Source of the DNA: UBA4655 sp964585575
GTDB lineage: Bacteria > Planctomycetota > Planctomycetia > Pirellulales > UBA1268
Assembly: GCA_964585575.1 (NCBI GenBank)
Contig: CAZPEM010000001.1
Coordinates: 5,445 to 69,444 of the forward strand
DNA length: 64,000 nt
Direction: 5' to 3'
The notes beneath the pieces are model-generated. The model was not told where the DNA came from and did not search any database. It worked only from the letters and a program-made list of their open reading frames with translations. This document shows positions 1 through 8,695 of this stretch, piece by piece; the stretch's first letter is position 1, and each line of letters begins with the position of its first letter. The position numbers were made by a program, and so were the translations under genes.

Positions 1-112
1 CGAGGGGCATCGCACCGACCCCCGGGTCCGTCGGGCGATCCAGTCGCTCGAGAAGAAGTGCCGCCGCGTCGTGATCCTCGGCTCCTACGCGATCGCCGCG
101 GCGGTGGGCTGA
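1..112 (+). CDS. pheA: Prephenate dehydratase-like protein, C-terminal fragment (partial)
   Basis: Only the last 36 codons are inside the window; the gene begins upstream and ends with TGA at 110-112. The visible tail contains 'DPRVRRAIQSLEK' followed by 'VVILGSYA', the pattern that ends the ACT regulatory domain of prephenate dehydratase (P-protein), where a run of 'dP.v..Al..L' leads into 'vLGSYp'. In that family the ACT domain binds phenylalanine for feedback control of phenylalanine synthesis. The catalytic domain is not visible, so another ACT-domain protein cannot be excluded. The call rests on the tail alone. Confidence 0.6.
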   Translation, partial: EGHRTDPRVRRAIQSLEKKCRRVVILGSYAIAAAVG

Positions 113-195
113 GGCCAAAACGACCGGAAGGACCCTCGTGACGGCCCGAAAAAGGCCTTCGTGAATCCCGCGGGCGACTCTATAGTCCGCTCGCC

Positions 196-864
196 ATGCT
201 CAAGATCTTCATCGGATGGGATTCGCGGTTCCCGGAGATGGCCGACGTGCTGCGGCACAGCCTGCTCGAACACGCCTCGATCCCACTCGACATCCGTTTC
301 CTGAAGCTGCACGAGACCGGCCTCGTTCGCCCCCCCGATCCGCGGGCATCGACGGAGTTCACCTACTCCCGCTTCCTCGTGCCGCAGCTCTGCGGCTTCG
401 AGGGAAAGGCGATCTTCATGGACGGCGACATGCTTTGCTTCGCCGACATCAGGGAGCTGGACGACCTCGAAATGGGCGACCTTGCCCTGCGGGTCGTGAA
501 GCACGACTACCGGCCAGAGAACACCTTGAAGATGCACGGCTGCGAACAGTCCGTCTATCCGCGAAAGAACTGGTCGAGCCTGATGATCATGAACTGCCGG
601 CGGCTGACGCTCTGGAGCAGGGAGGTCGTTGCAACGCAGACCGGCGGCTTCCTCCATCGCTTTCAGGGCATACCCGATGAGCGGATCGGCGAGATCCCGA
701 TCGCCTGGAACTCCCTCGACCGGATGGACGAAACCACCAGGATGATCCACTACACGAATGGCGGCCCGTGGCTGGAGGCCTATCGCCACCATCCGCATGC
801 CGACGTCTGGTTTCGCGCCCGGGACGCCATGCGCGACTCCTCGCGAGAGCGTTCGGCGGCCTGA
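196..864 (+). CDS. Glycosyltransferase with DxD motif (GT8-like)
   Basis: 222 residues. Opens with 'IFIGWDSRFPEMADVLRHSL', a Rossmann-like start typical of nucleotide-sugar glycosyltransferases. It has a clear metal/nucleotide-sugar site 'FMDGDML' (D76-G77-D78) and a late 'HYTNGGPW' segment typical of GT8-like and related planctomycete glycosyltransferases. The acceptor is unknown. A sulfotransferase/GT9 fusion follows 40 bases downstream on the same strand, so the pair may decorate a surface glycan (inference). There is no Shine-Dalgarno sequence before the ATG, but a TATAGT hexamer lies at 181-186. Confidence 0.8.
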   Translation: MLKIFIGWDSRFPEMADVLRHSLLEHASIPLDIRFLKLHETGLVRPPDPRASTEFTYSRFLVPQLCGFEGKAIFMDGDMLCFADIRELDDLEMGDLALRVVKHDYRPENTLKMHGCEQSVYPRKNWSSLMIMNCRRLTLWSREVVATQTGGFLHRFQGIPDERIGEIPIAWNSLDRMDETTRMIHYTNGGPWLEAYRHHPHADVWFRARDAMRDSSRERSAA

Positions 865-904
865 TCGGCGGCAGCACCTGCGGGGCCCTCGTACGAACGA
901 CGCG

Positions 905-2980
905 ATGCCAACGCCGTCAGAAACCGTTGCCGAGCGCAGCCGCGTGATGCCGCTCGTCGTCGGCGCCGTTCGCTCGGGCACGACGCTCCTGCGTTTGATG
1001 CTCGACGCCCACTCGCGGATCGCCATGGGGCCCGAGACGTCGTTTCCGGAAACGCTCTTTCTCGACGCTGCTTCGCTCCCCGGCGACGCCGTCGCCGCCC
1101 GCGTGATCGAGCAGCCCAAGTGGCCGGACCTCGGGATCGACGGGGATGCGTATTGCGATGCGTGCCGGGGGCGGTCCGGAGCCGAAGCGATGATGCTCGT
1201 CTGGGACCACTACGGCAAGCGGCATGCGAAGCCCGTCGTCGGTGACAAGAGCCCTTCCTACGTCCGGTTCCTGCCGAGCATTTTCAGGGTGCTCCCGTGC
1301 ATCCGCGTGATCCATCTGATCCGCGATGGCCGCGACTGTTTTGCCTCGCAGATGCACTCGCGTTTTTCGATGCAGTCGGTTGCCATTCGCTCTCCCGCGC
1401 GGCAGGCTGCGGACTGGTGCGATTCCGTCGCGGCGGGGAGGCGTGACGGCCCCTCGCTCCCCGCGTACATCGAGATTCGCTACGAGGATCTCGTTGGCGA
1501 GACGGCTCGCGTGCTCGAACGCATCTGCCGCTTTTTGGGAGAGGACTACGAGCCGGCGATGCTCGGCTATCACGACCGCGCAGCGAAACGGCTTGCCGAA
1601 CTCGGCGACCGGGTCGTTGACGGGGGCCGCATGCAGCCGGCGGCGGTTCGTCGGAAGGCTTTCTCGCTCACGCTGTCCCCACCCGACGAACTCCGGATCG
1701 GCCGCTGGCTGGAGACGCTTCTCCCATCCGAAGTGAAGGAGTATGAAGCGGTGGCGGGCCCGATGCTCGCGGAGTGTGGCTATCGGCCATCGGCGGCGAT
1801 CCTCGACGGACGCAACGAGAACCTCGCCCACGAGCAGGCCGTCCAATTCGCGGCGGCGCTTGCCCGCCGCGACTACGACGAGGCACAGCGGTGCGCGACA
1901 CGCGCGTACCGGGCCGACCCGCGGTCGCTCCAGAGGATGCGCCAGCTGTCCTCGATCGCCGAGTGGACGCAAGACCTGGCCGTGCAGTGGCGGATGGAGG
2001 TCGTCTGCGACGAAGCGGCCGAATCGCGATTCGGCGGCAGGCTCCCGGCCTGGGCGGGCGAGCCGCTCGATTCCGGCAGGCGACTCTTCATTTGGAAGTC
2101 GCACCGGCACCTCGGTGCGGAGCTGAGGTACTCGGCGGCGCTCGCGAATCTCGGCGAGGGGGCGAAACACTGCACCGTCGAGGTCGATGCCCGGCTCGCG
2201 CCGCTCCTGGCGAGACGATTTCCTGCACTCGACGTCGTGCCTCGCGACGCCACGGCAAGCGAAGCCGTGCCGCAGGGCACCTGCTTCCACGCGACGTGGG
2301 AGCGGCTCGCCCACTATCTGCTGCCGTCCATCGCGGCGATGCCCCGGGACCCCTGGCTCGTGGCCGATCCGTCCCGGGTCGGGCAGTTCTCCCGTCGCTG
2401 GTTTCCGCGATCGCTGCGGCCCCGCGTCGCCCTCGTGTGGCACAGCGTCAACGCCGACAAATCGCTGCCTCCGCTCGAAAGTTGGCGACACATTCTCGCG
2501 GTGCGGGGCATCGAATTCGTTTCCGCCCAGCACCACGCCGACCCGCGAAGGATTCCGGAGTGGCGGCCGCTGGGTGGCCGCGTCCGGGTGGAGAAGGTCG
2601 ATATGTACGGGGATCTGGACGGGCTGGCCGCAGTGCTGCGGTCGTGCGACCTCCTGATCGCTGTCTCGGCGTCGCAGGTCCATCTGGCGGGCGGGCTTGG
2701 CGTGCCCACGTGGCTCGTCGTTCGCGAGCAGCCGCAACTCAGCTGGCCTTTGGGAAGCGAGCAGACGATCTGGTACCCGGGCATGCGATGCGTGTGGGTG
2801 CGCGAAGAAGCCGACTGGGATGCGGCCATGCGACGGTTGGCCGACGACCTGCGAGCGTGGGCTGGGCTTCGACGCTTGCCGAGCTCAGGTCGGCTGACTT
2901 ATCCTTCCGCACTCAACCCCGCTCAAGGAGGCAAGGCATGGCCGCCCGCACGCCGATCGTCGCCGGAAACTGGAAGATGA
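905..2980 (+). CDS. Sulfotransferase fused to a GT9-like glycosyltransferase domain
   Basis: 691 residues from the ATG at 905; this start is chosen because homology begins at once and the open frame upstream overlaps the previous gene. Residues about 15-290 are a PAPS-dependent sulfotransferase: the 5'-phosphosulfate loop is 'GAVRSGTTLLR' (residues 20-30) and the 3'-phosphate-binding segment is 'HLIRDGRD' (about 137). Residues about 300-370 look like a short TPR-type linker. Residues about 390-660 ('LFIWKSHRHLGAE', 'VALVWHSVNADKS', 'SASQVHLAGGLGVPTW') resemble the GT9/heptosyltransferase-like domain seen behind TPRs in other bacteria. The 3' end overlaps tpiA by 43 bases. Transfer of sulfate to a glycan is likely; the substrate is unknown. 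Confidence 0.8.
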   Translation: MPTPSETVAERSRVMPLVVGAVRSGTTLLRLMLDAHSRIAMGPETSFPETLFLDAASLPGDAVAARVIEQPKWPDLGIDGDAYCDACRGRSGAEAMMLVWDHYGKRHAKPVVGDKSPSYVRFLPSIFRVLPCIRVIHLIRDGRDCFASQMHSRFSMQSVAIRSPARQAADWCDSVAAGRRDGPSLPAYIEIRYEDLVGETARVLERICRFLGEDYEPAMLGYHDRAAKRLAELGDRVVDGGRMQPAAVRRKAFSLTLSPPDELRIGRWLETLLPSEVKEYEAVAGPMLAECGYRPSAAILDGRNENLAHEQAVQFAAALARRDYDEAQRCATRAYRADPRSLQRMRQLSSIAEWTQDLAVQWRMEVVCDEAAESRFGGRLPAWAGEPLDSGRRLFIWKSHRHLGAELRYSAALANLGEGAKHCTVEVDARLAPLLARRFPALDVVPRDATASEAVPQGTCFHATWERLAHYLLPSIAAMPRDPWLVADPSRVGQFSRRWFPRSLRPRVALVWHSVNADKSLPPLESWRHILAVRGIEFVSAQHHADPRRIPEWRPLGGRVRVEKVDMYGDLDGLAAVLRSCDLLIAVSASQVHLAGGLGVPTWLVVREQPQLSWPLGSEQTIWYPGMRCVWVREEADWDAAMRRLADDLRAWAGLRRLPSSGRLTYPSALNPAQGGKAWPPARRSSPETGR

Positions 2981-3720
2981 ACCTCGACCGCGCGAAGGCC
3001 CACGCGCTCGCCGAGGCCGTGGCGGCCCGACGCGGAGAGGCTGCGGGGGTCGATCTCGTGCTCTGCCCGCCGAGCGTCTACCTCGAAACGGTCGCGGCGG
3101 CCCTGAAGCTCGTCGGCGGCTCGAGCCCTTCGGGGGTCGCCCTCGGCGGCCAGAACGTGTGCGACAAGGCGAGCGGCGCCTTCACCGGCGAGGTCGCGCC
3201 GCCGATGCTCGTCGACATCGGCTGCTGCTACGTGATCCTCGGCCACTCGGAGCGGCGCACGCTCTACGGCGAGACCGACGCGATCGTGGCCGCGAAGGTC
3301 CATGCCGCCCTCGCTGCGGGGCTGACCCCGATCGTCTGTGTCGGCGAACTGCTCGAGGAGCGCGAGGCCGGCAAGACGGCCGACGTCGTCTCGAAGCAGG
3401 TGCGAGGGTCGCTCGCGGGCGTCGCCGCGGCCGACCTGCCGAAGCTCGTGATCGCCTACGAGCCGGTCTGGGCGATCGGCACGGGCAAGGTCGCGACGCC
3501 GGAGCAGGCCCAGGAGGTGCACGCCCTCATCCGCTCGCTGCTCGCCGGGCTCTCCGACGCCGCCACCGCGGCGAAGGTCCGCATCCAGTACGGCGGCAGC
3601 GTGAAGCCCGACAACGCCAAGGATCTCGCGGCCAAGCCCGACATCGACGGCGCCCTCGTCGGTGGCGCGAGCCTCAAGGCCGACGACTTCCTCCCGATCG
3701 CCGCCGCCTTCCGAGGGTAG
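2938..3720 (+). CDS. tpiA: Triosephosphate isomerase
   Basis: 260 residues, normal length for a bacterial TIM. Interconverts glyceraldehyde-3-phosphate and dihydroxyacetone phosphate in glycolysis. All catalytic residues are visible: K13 in 'GNWKMN', H103 in 'GHSERR' and E175 in 'AYEPVWAIGTG'; the phosphate-binding 'QYGGSVKPDN' and 'GALVGGASLK' follow. The start at 2938 has a strong Shine-Dalgarno (AAGGAGG, 2925-2931), although it lies inside the 3' end of the preceding frame. It also disposes of the DHAP that the aldolase of the microcompartment locus would make, though it is not linked to that locus. Confidence 0.97.
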   Translation: MAARTPIVAGNWKMNLDRAKAHALAEAVAARRGEAAGVDLVLCPPSVYLETVAAALKLVGGSSPSGVALGGQNVCDKASGAFTGEVAPPMLVDIGCCYVILGHSERRTLYGETDAIVAAKVHAALAAGLTPIVCVGELLEEREAGKTADVVSKQVRGSLAGVAAADLPKLVIAYEPVWAIGTGKVATPEQAQEVHALIRSLLAGLSDAATAAKVRIQYGGSVKPDNAKDLAAKPDIDGALVGGASLKADDFLPIAAAFRG

Positions 3721-3753
3721 CCTCGCGCCCCGGAGGCCGGGAAGCCAGACGCG

Positions 3754-3795
3754 GCCCCGACGCCGACCCACATGGCTTACGCGACGGGGCTTTTT
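3754..3795 (+). terminator. Probable intrinsic terminator after tpiA
   Basis: GCCCCGACGC (3754-3763) pairs with GCGACGGGGC (3781-3790): six GC pairs, one A-A mismatch, then three more pairs, with a 17-base loop, followed directly by five Ts (3791-3795). It sits between tpiA and secG, 54 bases before the secG start. Confidence 0.5.
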
Positions 3796-3848
3796 CCGTT
3801 AGGTTACTGACCGCTCTCGTCCCAGGATTCCGTTCCAGGATTCTTCAG

Positions 3849-4424
3849 ATGCTCACGCTCGTCCGGTTTCTGCTCGGCTTCATGCTGGTCTTCACGGCCC
3901 TGTTCCTGATCCTGCTGGTGCTCATCCAGCGGGGCCGCGGCGGCGGACTCGCGGGGGCCTTCGGCGGCGCGGGCGGCCAGAGCGCGTTCGGCACGAAGGC
4001 GGGCGACATCTTCACGAAGATCACGATCGGCGTCGCCGGCTTCTGGATCATCCTCTGCATCGTTGCCATCAATGTGCTCGGCCGGCAGCAGTCGCTCTTT
4101 TCGGGATCGCTCGGTTCGTCGGCACCACAGGCCGTGCAGGCCGGCCCCGGCGACACGCCCCCGGCCGCCACGAATCCCCCGGCGGACGGCGGGCCAGCTC
4201 CGGTCGAGCAGTCGGACGAGAAAACGACGACCGACAAAACGACGACTGAAGAAAACTCGACGAAGCCGGCGAACACCGAGCCCGCAAAGGCCGATGCCAC
4301 TCCTCCGCAGTCGCCCGCCGCTGCGACCCCGGCTGTGCCACCGGCCCCGGCTGTGCCACCGGCACCGGCTGCGCCGGCTGCTGCTGTGCCACCGGCAACG
4401 CCTCAACCGGCTGCCGCGAACTGA
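3849..4424 (+). CDS. secG: SecG-like preprotein translocase subunit with Pro/Ala-rich tail
   Basis: 191 residues from ATG 3849. The N-terminal 75 residues carry two membrane helices around 'LIQRGRGGGLAGAFGGAGG' (17 of these residues form the SecG-type Gly-rich loop), followed by 'FGTKAGDIFTKIT', the standard SecG signature. SecG assists SecYE in protein export across the inner membrane. Unusual feature: a C-terminal extension of roughly 110 residues, rich in Thr, Pro and Ala, ends with repeats of the type 'VPPAPA'. Such tails occur in planctomycete SecG proteins but have no assigned role. The frame extends far upstream, but homology begins at this methionine. Confidence 0.88.
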   Translation: MLTLVRFLLGFMLVFTALFLILLVLIQRGRGGGLAGAFGGAGGQSAFGTKAGDIFTKITIGVAGFWIILCIVAINVLGRQQSLFSGSLGSSAPQAVQAGPGDTPPAATNPPADGGPAPVEQSDEKTTTDKTTTEENSTKPANTEPAKADATPPQSPAAATPAVPPAPAVPPAPAAPAAAVPPATPQPAAAN

Positions 4425-4438
4425 TCGCTGCCCCCGGA

Positions 4439-5338
4439 ATGTCGATGAGCACGACTGGCCCCAAGAGCATGACCGGCTGCGGCGAGGCCACGCTCACCCG
4501 CGACGGCTGCACCTGCCGCATCGAGGTGCGGTCGGTCAACCACCGATTCTTCAAGCTGTCGCTGCGGGCGAGAGAGGGCTTTTCCGCCCTCGAACCGAGG
4601 ATCGATGCGGTCGTGCGCGAGCGGCTCAAGCGGGGCAGCGTGCAGGTGACGCTCGACGTAAGCGGCCGCGGCGCAGGGGGCGGCCGCCGGATCGATCGCG
4701 GCCAGCTCGAAACCTACCTCGACGATCTCGCCGACTTCTGCACCTCCCGCGGCCTGAACCACCCGATCTCGGTCGATGCTCTCTTGTCGCTTCCAGGGGT
4801 CGTCACCGAGAGCTTCTCGACGCCGGAGGCGATTCAAGCCCACTGGCCGCTCGTCGAGGCGACGCTTCTCGCGGCTCTCGACGCGGTCGATGGGATGCGG
4901 GCGAGCGAGGGAGCCGCCATGGCCGCCGATTTGCGGAACACCTGCGGCGAGATCGCCGGGCTGGCCTCGACCATCCGCGAACGGGTGCCCAAGGTCATGG
5001 ACGACTACCGCCGCCGGCTGTTCGAGCGGGTGAGCCGGGTCCTGGCCGAGCATGACGCGGCGATCGCTCCGGCCGACGTCGCCAGGGAGGTGGCCCTGCT
5101 CGCCGACCGGTCCGACATCGCCGAGGAACTGGTCAGGCTCGACAGTCACATAGCCCAGTTCACGGCGATCCTCGCCGCGGACTCCCCCGGCCGACCGCTC
5201 GAGTTTCTCACCCAGGAACTCGGCCGCGAGGTCAACACGATCGGGTCGAAGTCGGCCGACGTCGAGATCGCCCACACCGTCGTCGAGCTCAAGGCCCGCG
5301 TCGAGCGGCTGAAGGAACTCGTGCAAAATTTCGAGTGA
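4439..5338 (+). CDS. yicC: YicC/YloC family endoribonuclease
   Basis: 299 residues, the normal family length. N-terminal 'KSMTGCGEAT' and 'RSVNHRFFKLSLR' are the YicC_N hallmarks; 'KRGSVQV' follows, and the C-terminal DUF1732 part ends with 'DVEIAHTVVELKARVERLKE'. Members of the family in E. coli and Bacillus subtilis act as endoribonucleases. The gene lies just upstream of gmk and rpoZ, a common bacterial arrangement. A second in-frame ATG two codons later (4445) is an equally possible start. Confidence 0.92.
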   Translation: MSMSTTGPKSMTGCGEATLTRDGCTCRIEVRSVNHRFFKLSLRAREGFSALEPRIDAVVRERLKRGSVQVTLDVSGRGAGGGRRIDRGQLETYLDDLADFCTSRGLNHPISVDALLSLPGVVTESFSTPEAIQAHWPLVEATLLAALDAVDGMRASEGAAMAADLRNTCGEIAGLASTIRERVPKVMDDYRRRLFERVSRVLAEHDAAIAPADVAREVALLADRSDIAEELVRLDSHIAQFTAILAADSPGRPLEFLTQELGREVNTIGSKSADVEIAHTVVELKARVERLKELVQNFE

Positions 5339-5349
5339 ACGGGTATACT
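5321..5349 (+). promoter_or_regulatory. Candidate promoter for gmk
   Basis: TATACT (5344-5349) matches the -10 consensus at five of six positions. GTGCAA (5321-5326) lies 17 bases upstream and matches the -35 consensus weakly (three of six). A transcript starting about seven bases downstream would begin between the two possible gmk ATGs (5352 and 5361), giving an almost leaderless message from 5361. Confidence 0.3.
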
Positions 5350-5351
5350 TT

Positions 5352-5951
5352 ATGGTACGCATGTCCACCACCCGAGGCCAACTCGTCGTCATCTCCGGCC
5401 CCTCCGGCGTCGGCAAGAGCACGATCCTCCGGCGGCTGCTGGCCCGGCTTCCCCACCTGATCCCGAGCGTGTCCGCGACCACCCGCCCCCCGCGGGCCGG
5501 CGAACGCGACGGCGTGGACTACCACTTCCTCCCGCTGGAGGAGTTCGAAAGGCGTCGAAAAGCCGGGGATTTCCTGGAATGCTGCCAGGTCTACGGCCGT
5601 CAGCACTGGTACGGCACGCTGGTCGACGAAGTAGCCCCCCGGCTGGCCGCCGGAGATTGGGTGGTTTTGGAGATCGACGTGGAGGGTACACTATCGATTC
5701 TCCAGAAATTTCCCGACGCCCTCACGATCTTCGTGGAGCCGGAACGGCCGGAGCAGCTCGACGAGCGGCTTCGCGGTCGCGGCACTGAAAGCCCTGAGGC
5801 GATGGCGAGACGACTGGAGGTGGCGCTCCGCGAACTGGCCGAGGCACACCGCTACCGGCACCGGGTCGTCAACGCCCGACTGGACGACGCCGTCGATCAG
5901 ATCGCAGAGATCCTGCGGCAGGCAGGCCTGCCGGAAGCCGCCGCAACCTGA
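5352..5951 (+). CDS. gmk: Guanylate kinase
   Basis: 199 residues. Phosphorylates GMP to GDP. P-loop 'GPSGVGKST' (residues 16-24), the GMP-binding 'SATTRPPRAGERDGVDYHF', and 'EIDVEGTLSILQ' are diagnostic. Adjacent to rpoZ as in many bacteria. ATG 5352 or ATG 5361 (fourth codon) may be the true start; neither has a good Shine-Dalgarno, and a -10-like TATACT lies immediately upstream. Confidence 0.96.
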   Translation: MVRMSTTRGQLVVISGPSGVGKSTILRRLLARLPHLIPSVSATTRPPRAGERDGVDYHFLPLEEFERRRKAGDFLECCQVYGRQHWYGTLVDEVAPRLAAGDWVVLEIDVEGTLSILQKFPDALTIFVEPERPEQLDERLRGRGTESPEAMARRLEVALRELAEAHRYRHRVVNARLDDAVDQIAEILRQAGLPEAAAT

Positions 5952-6032
5952 AGCCCCCGAAACCGACCGCCCCCATCCATCCACTCGTCCACTCCCGCCC
6001 ACCCACTCACAAATCACAAAGGAGAATGATGC

Positions 6033-6296
6033 ATGATCGATGACCTGCGCGAGGAAGAGATCGTCAACAAGGTCGGCGGACGCTTCAAGCTCTCGACCCT
6101 GATCCAGAAGCGGCTCGTCGCGCTCAACGCCGGGAGTCGCCCCCTCGTCGACATCGACACCGACGATCGCATGCAGATCGTCATCGAGGAGATCAAGCAG
6201 GACAAGATCTTCCTCGACACGGCGAGCAACCTGCGGATCACGGGCGAGTCGGCCGAAGCCGGTGGGCCGCTCGACTTCTCGCCGGACATCCTCTGA
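6033..6296 (+). CDS. rpoZ: RNA polymerase omega subunit-like protein
   Basis: 87 residues with a good ribosome-binding site (AAAGGAG, 6018-6024). The short acidic protein begins 'MIDDLREEEIVNKVGGRFKL' and includes 'STLIQKRLVALNAGSRPLV', matching the helix of omega that contacts RpoC ('..L..R...L..G..P.v'). Position right after gmk supports the call, since gmk-rpoZ is a common pair. Omega stabilises the RNA polymerase core. Sequence similarity to proteobacterial omega is modest, so the call depends partly on position. Confidence 0.82.
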   Translation: MIDDLREEEIVNKVGGRFKLSTLIQKRLVALNAGSRPLVDIDTDDRMQIVIEEIKQDKIFLDTASNLRITGESAEAGGPLDFSPDIL

Positions 6297-6347
6297 AAAA
6301 CGGCGTTTGATCACGACTCCCCGATCCCGGATTGCACGTTCACGGTC

Positions 6348-6917
6348 ATGACCATCGCAGGCCGCGAAATCGTGCTCGGGGTTTCGGGAGGTGTGGCGGC
6401 CTTCAAGGCCGCGACGATCGCAAGCCGCCTCGTGCAGGATGGGGCGGGCGTCACGGCCGTGCTCACGAAAAACGCCCGCCGCTTCATCGGGGCGGCGACC
6501 TTCGCGGCGCTCACCGGCAGGCCCGTCCCCACGGGCAGCTTCGAGCCCTCGGCGCATCCGCTGGGAGCGCACATCGAGCTTGCCGCGCGGGCCGACCTCG
6601 TCGTGGTCGCCCCGGCCACGGCCGACCTGCTTGCGAAGGCGGCCCACGGCCTCGCCGACGACCTGCTCTCGACGCTTCTGCTCTGTGCCGAGTGCCCGGT
6701 GCTCTTCGCCCCGGCGATGAACGCCGCGATGTGGGAAAAGCCTGTGGTGCAGCGAAACGTGCGGCAGTTGGCCGACGACGGCGCGATTTTCGTCGAGCCC
6801 GGAACCGGCTGGCTCTCCTGCCGAAAGCAGGGAACGGGCAGGATGGCCGAGCCCGAGACGATCCTCGAGGCGATCGCCGGCATCCTGGCAGCGAGGCCGT
6901 CTGGCCGCTCCCCGTAG
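6348..6917 (+). CDS. coaC: Phosphopantothenoylcysteine decarboxylase (separate CoaC)
   Basis: 189 residues, a flavoprotein of the HFCD family. 'VLGVSGGVAAFKA' forms the FMN-binding start, 'HIELAARADLVVVAPATA' carries the active-site His, and 'APAMNAAMW' is the substrate-binding PxMNxxMW motif. Decarboxylates 4'-phospho-N-pantothenoylcysteine in coenzyme A synthesis. In most bacteria this domain is fused to CoaB; here it ends as its own protein and the synthetase follows 86 bases later. Confidence 0.92.
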   Translation: MTIAGREIVLGVSGGVAAFKAATIASRLVQDGAGVTAVLTKNARRFIGAATFAALTGRPVPTGSFEPSAHPLGAHIELAARADLVVVAPATADLLAKAAHGLADDLLSTLLLCAECPVLFAPAMNAAMWEKPVVQRNVRQLADDGAIFVEPGTGWLSCRKQGTGRMAEPETILEAIAGILAARPSGRSP

Positions 6918-7003
6918 GCCCTTCCGAAGCCCTAGGCCCTTCACAAGCCACCGCGCGGCGAGCATCATCCCCGGTCGGTCCGCAGCCCGACTTTTCGAAC
7001 GCC

Positions 7004-7639
7004 ATGGCCCACATCCTTCTCACCGCCGGCCCCACCCGTTCCTACCTGGACGGCGTCCGCTACCTCACGAACGCCTCGAGCGGCCGGATGGCTTTGGCGC
7101 TCGCGGCGGCGGCACGGAAGCGGCGGCACGAGGTCACGATCGTGAGCGGGCCGGTGAGCGTGAAATACCCGAGAGGCGTCAGGGTCGTGAACGTCATGAC
7201 GACCCGCGAGATGCTCGACGCCTCGCTCGACCTGCTGCCCGACTGCGACGGGGTGATCGCCGCGGCCGCCCCCTGCGACTTCGAGCCGGAGCGGCGGGTC
7301 GCCGGCAAAATTCCGCGACGGGGAGACGGCCTCACGCTGAAGCTTCGGCCGACCGTCGACGTCATCGCGACGGTGGCCCGCAGGGCCCGGCCTGAGCAGT
7401 GGATGGTCGCCTTCGCCCTGGAGCCGGAGGCCAACCCGGCGAGGGCCCTCGAAAAGATCACGACGAAGCGGTGCGACCTGATCGTCGTCAACGACCTCTC
7501 CGCGATCGACGCCCGGGATACCGCCGTGACGGTCTACGACCGCTCGCACGCCCGGGCCGGCTCCCGGAAGGGCACAAAGGCCGCCGTCGCGGCCTGGCTC
7601 GTGCGGCTCGTCGAACGCAGGCTCATGAATCCGGTATAA
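7004..7639 (+). CDS. coaB: Phosphopantothenate-cysteine ligase (separate CoaB)
   Basis: 211 residues from ATG 7004. '[20 protein letters not shown]' and '[13 protein letters not shown]' are the CoaB/DFP nucleotide-binding start, '[10 protein letters not shown]' matches the conserved 'AA.v.Df.p' loop, and '[13 protein letters not shown]' corresponds to the conserved 'K..D.iv.N' motif. Couples cysteine to phosphopantothenate in CoA synthesis. Together with the preceding gene it replaces the usual bifunctional CoaBC. Confidence 0.88.
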   Translation: MAHILLTAGPTRSYLDGVRYLTNASSGRMALALAAAARKRRHEVTIVSGPVSVKYPRGVRVVNVMTTREMLDASLDLLPDCDGVIAAAAPCDFEPERRVAGKIPRRGDGLTLKLRPTVDVIATVARRARPEQWMVAFALEPEANPARALEKITTKRCDLIVVNDLSAIDARDTAVTVYDRSHARAGSRKGTKAAVAAWLVRLVERRLMNPV

Positions 7640-7676
7640 CTCCCTCTTTCCCGTTGCCCCCGACCTTGCCCGAACG

Positions 7677-8687
7677 ATGATCGACGTCGCCATTCTCGGT
7701 GCCACCGGCTACACGGCGGTCGAACTGATCAAGCTCCTCCTGCGGCACCCGCAGGCGAGGATCACGGCCGTCACGAGCCGGCAGGACGGGCGGCCCGCGA
7801 TCTCGACCGTCCATCCGAGCCTCGTGGGCCGGCTCGACCTGCCGCTGGAGGATCTCTCGCCGAAGGAGATCGCCGCGAGGGCCGCGTGCGTCTTCAGCTG
7901 CCTGCCGCACGCCGCAAGCGCGGAGGTCGTGTCGCAACTGCTCGATGCCGGCGCGACGGTCATCGACTTCAGCGCCGACTACCGGCTCGACGACGCCGCG
8001 AGCTACCAGGAGTGGTACGGCCACGAGCATCCGGATGCCGGGCGGCTCGGGAGCGTCGTCTACGGCCTCCCCGAACTCTTCCGCGGGAGGATCAAGGGAG
8101 CGAAGCTCGTCGCGAACCCGGGCTGCTACTCGACCTCGGCGATCCTGCCGCTGGCTCCCCTCGTGAAGGCTGGTCTCATCGAGACGACCGACATCATCGT
8201 CGACTCCAAGAGCGGCGTGAGCGGGGCGGGCCGTTCGCCCAAGCTCATGACGCACTTCCCGGAGTGCAACGAGAGCCTCTCCGCCTACAACGTCGGCCGC
8301 CACCGGCACACGCCCGAGATCGAGCAGGTGATCGGGCGTCATGCAGGCCGTCGACCGGAGGTGATCTTCACGCCGCAGCTGGCGCCGATGGACCGCGGGA
8401 TCCTTTCGACGATCTATGCCAAGCCCACCCGCCCGCTCACCGACGACGCCGTCCTCGCCGCGCTGCGGGAGGCCTACGCGGGGGAGCGGTTCGTGCGGGT
8501 CGTCGACCACCTTCCCGCCACGAAGGACACGGTCGATACGAACTTCTGCGACATCACCGCCCGGGTGGTCCGCGGCCGCGTGCTCCTCATCAGCTGTCTC
8601 GACAACCTCGTGAAGGGTGCGAGCGGTGCCGCCGTGCAGAACTTCAACTGCGTCCACGGTCTTCCCGAACATACCGGCATGCTCTGA
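7677..8687 (+). CDS. argC: N-acetyl-gamma-glutamyl-phosphate reductase
   Basis: 336 residues. NADPH-dependent third step of arginine synthesis. '[19 protein letters not shown]' is the dinucleotide fold, the catalytic cysteine is C150 in 'VANPGCYST', and '[10 protein letters not shown]' and '[20 protein letters not shown]' are family signatures. Followed nine bases later by argJ, so the two are almost certainly co-transcribed. A TATAAC hexamer (7635-7640) overlaps the coaB stop and may be a -10 element. Confidence 0.96.
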   Translation: MIDVAILGATGYTAVELIKLLLRHPQARITAVTSRQDGRPAISTVHPSLVGRLDLPLEDLSPKEIAARAACVFSCLPHAASAEVVSQLLDAGATVIDFSADYRLDDAASYQEWYGHEHPDAGRLGSVVYGLPELFRGRIKGAKLVANPGCYSTSAILPLAPLVKAGLIETTDIIVDSKSGVSGAGRSPKLMTHFPECNESLSAYNVGRHRHTPEIEQVIGRHAGRRPEVIFTPQLAPMDRGILSTIYAKPTRPLTDDAVLAALREAYAGERFVRVVDHLPATKDTVDTNFCDITARVVRGRVLLISCLDNLVKGASGAAVQNFNCVHGLPEHTGML

Positions 8688-8695
8688 GCCGCCCG

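Noticed and set aside
917..2737. 606-codon frame antisense to the sulfotransferase fusion
   Set aside because: Same explanation: complement of a GC-rich coding gene, no recognisable domain.
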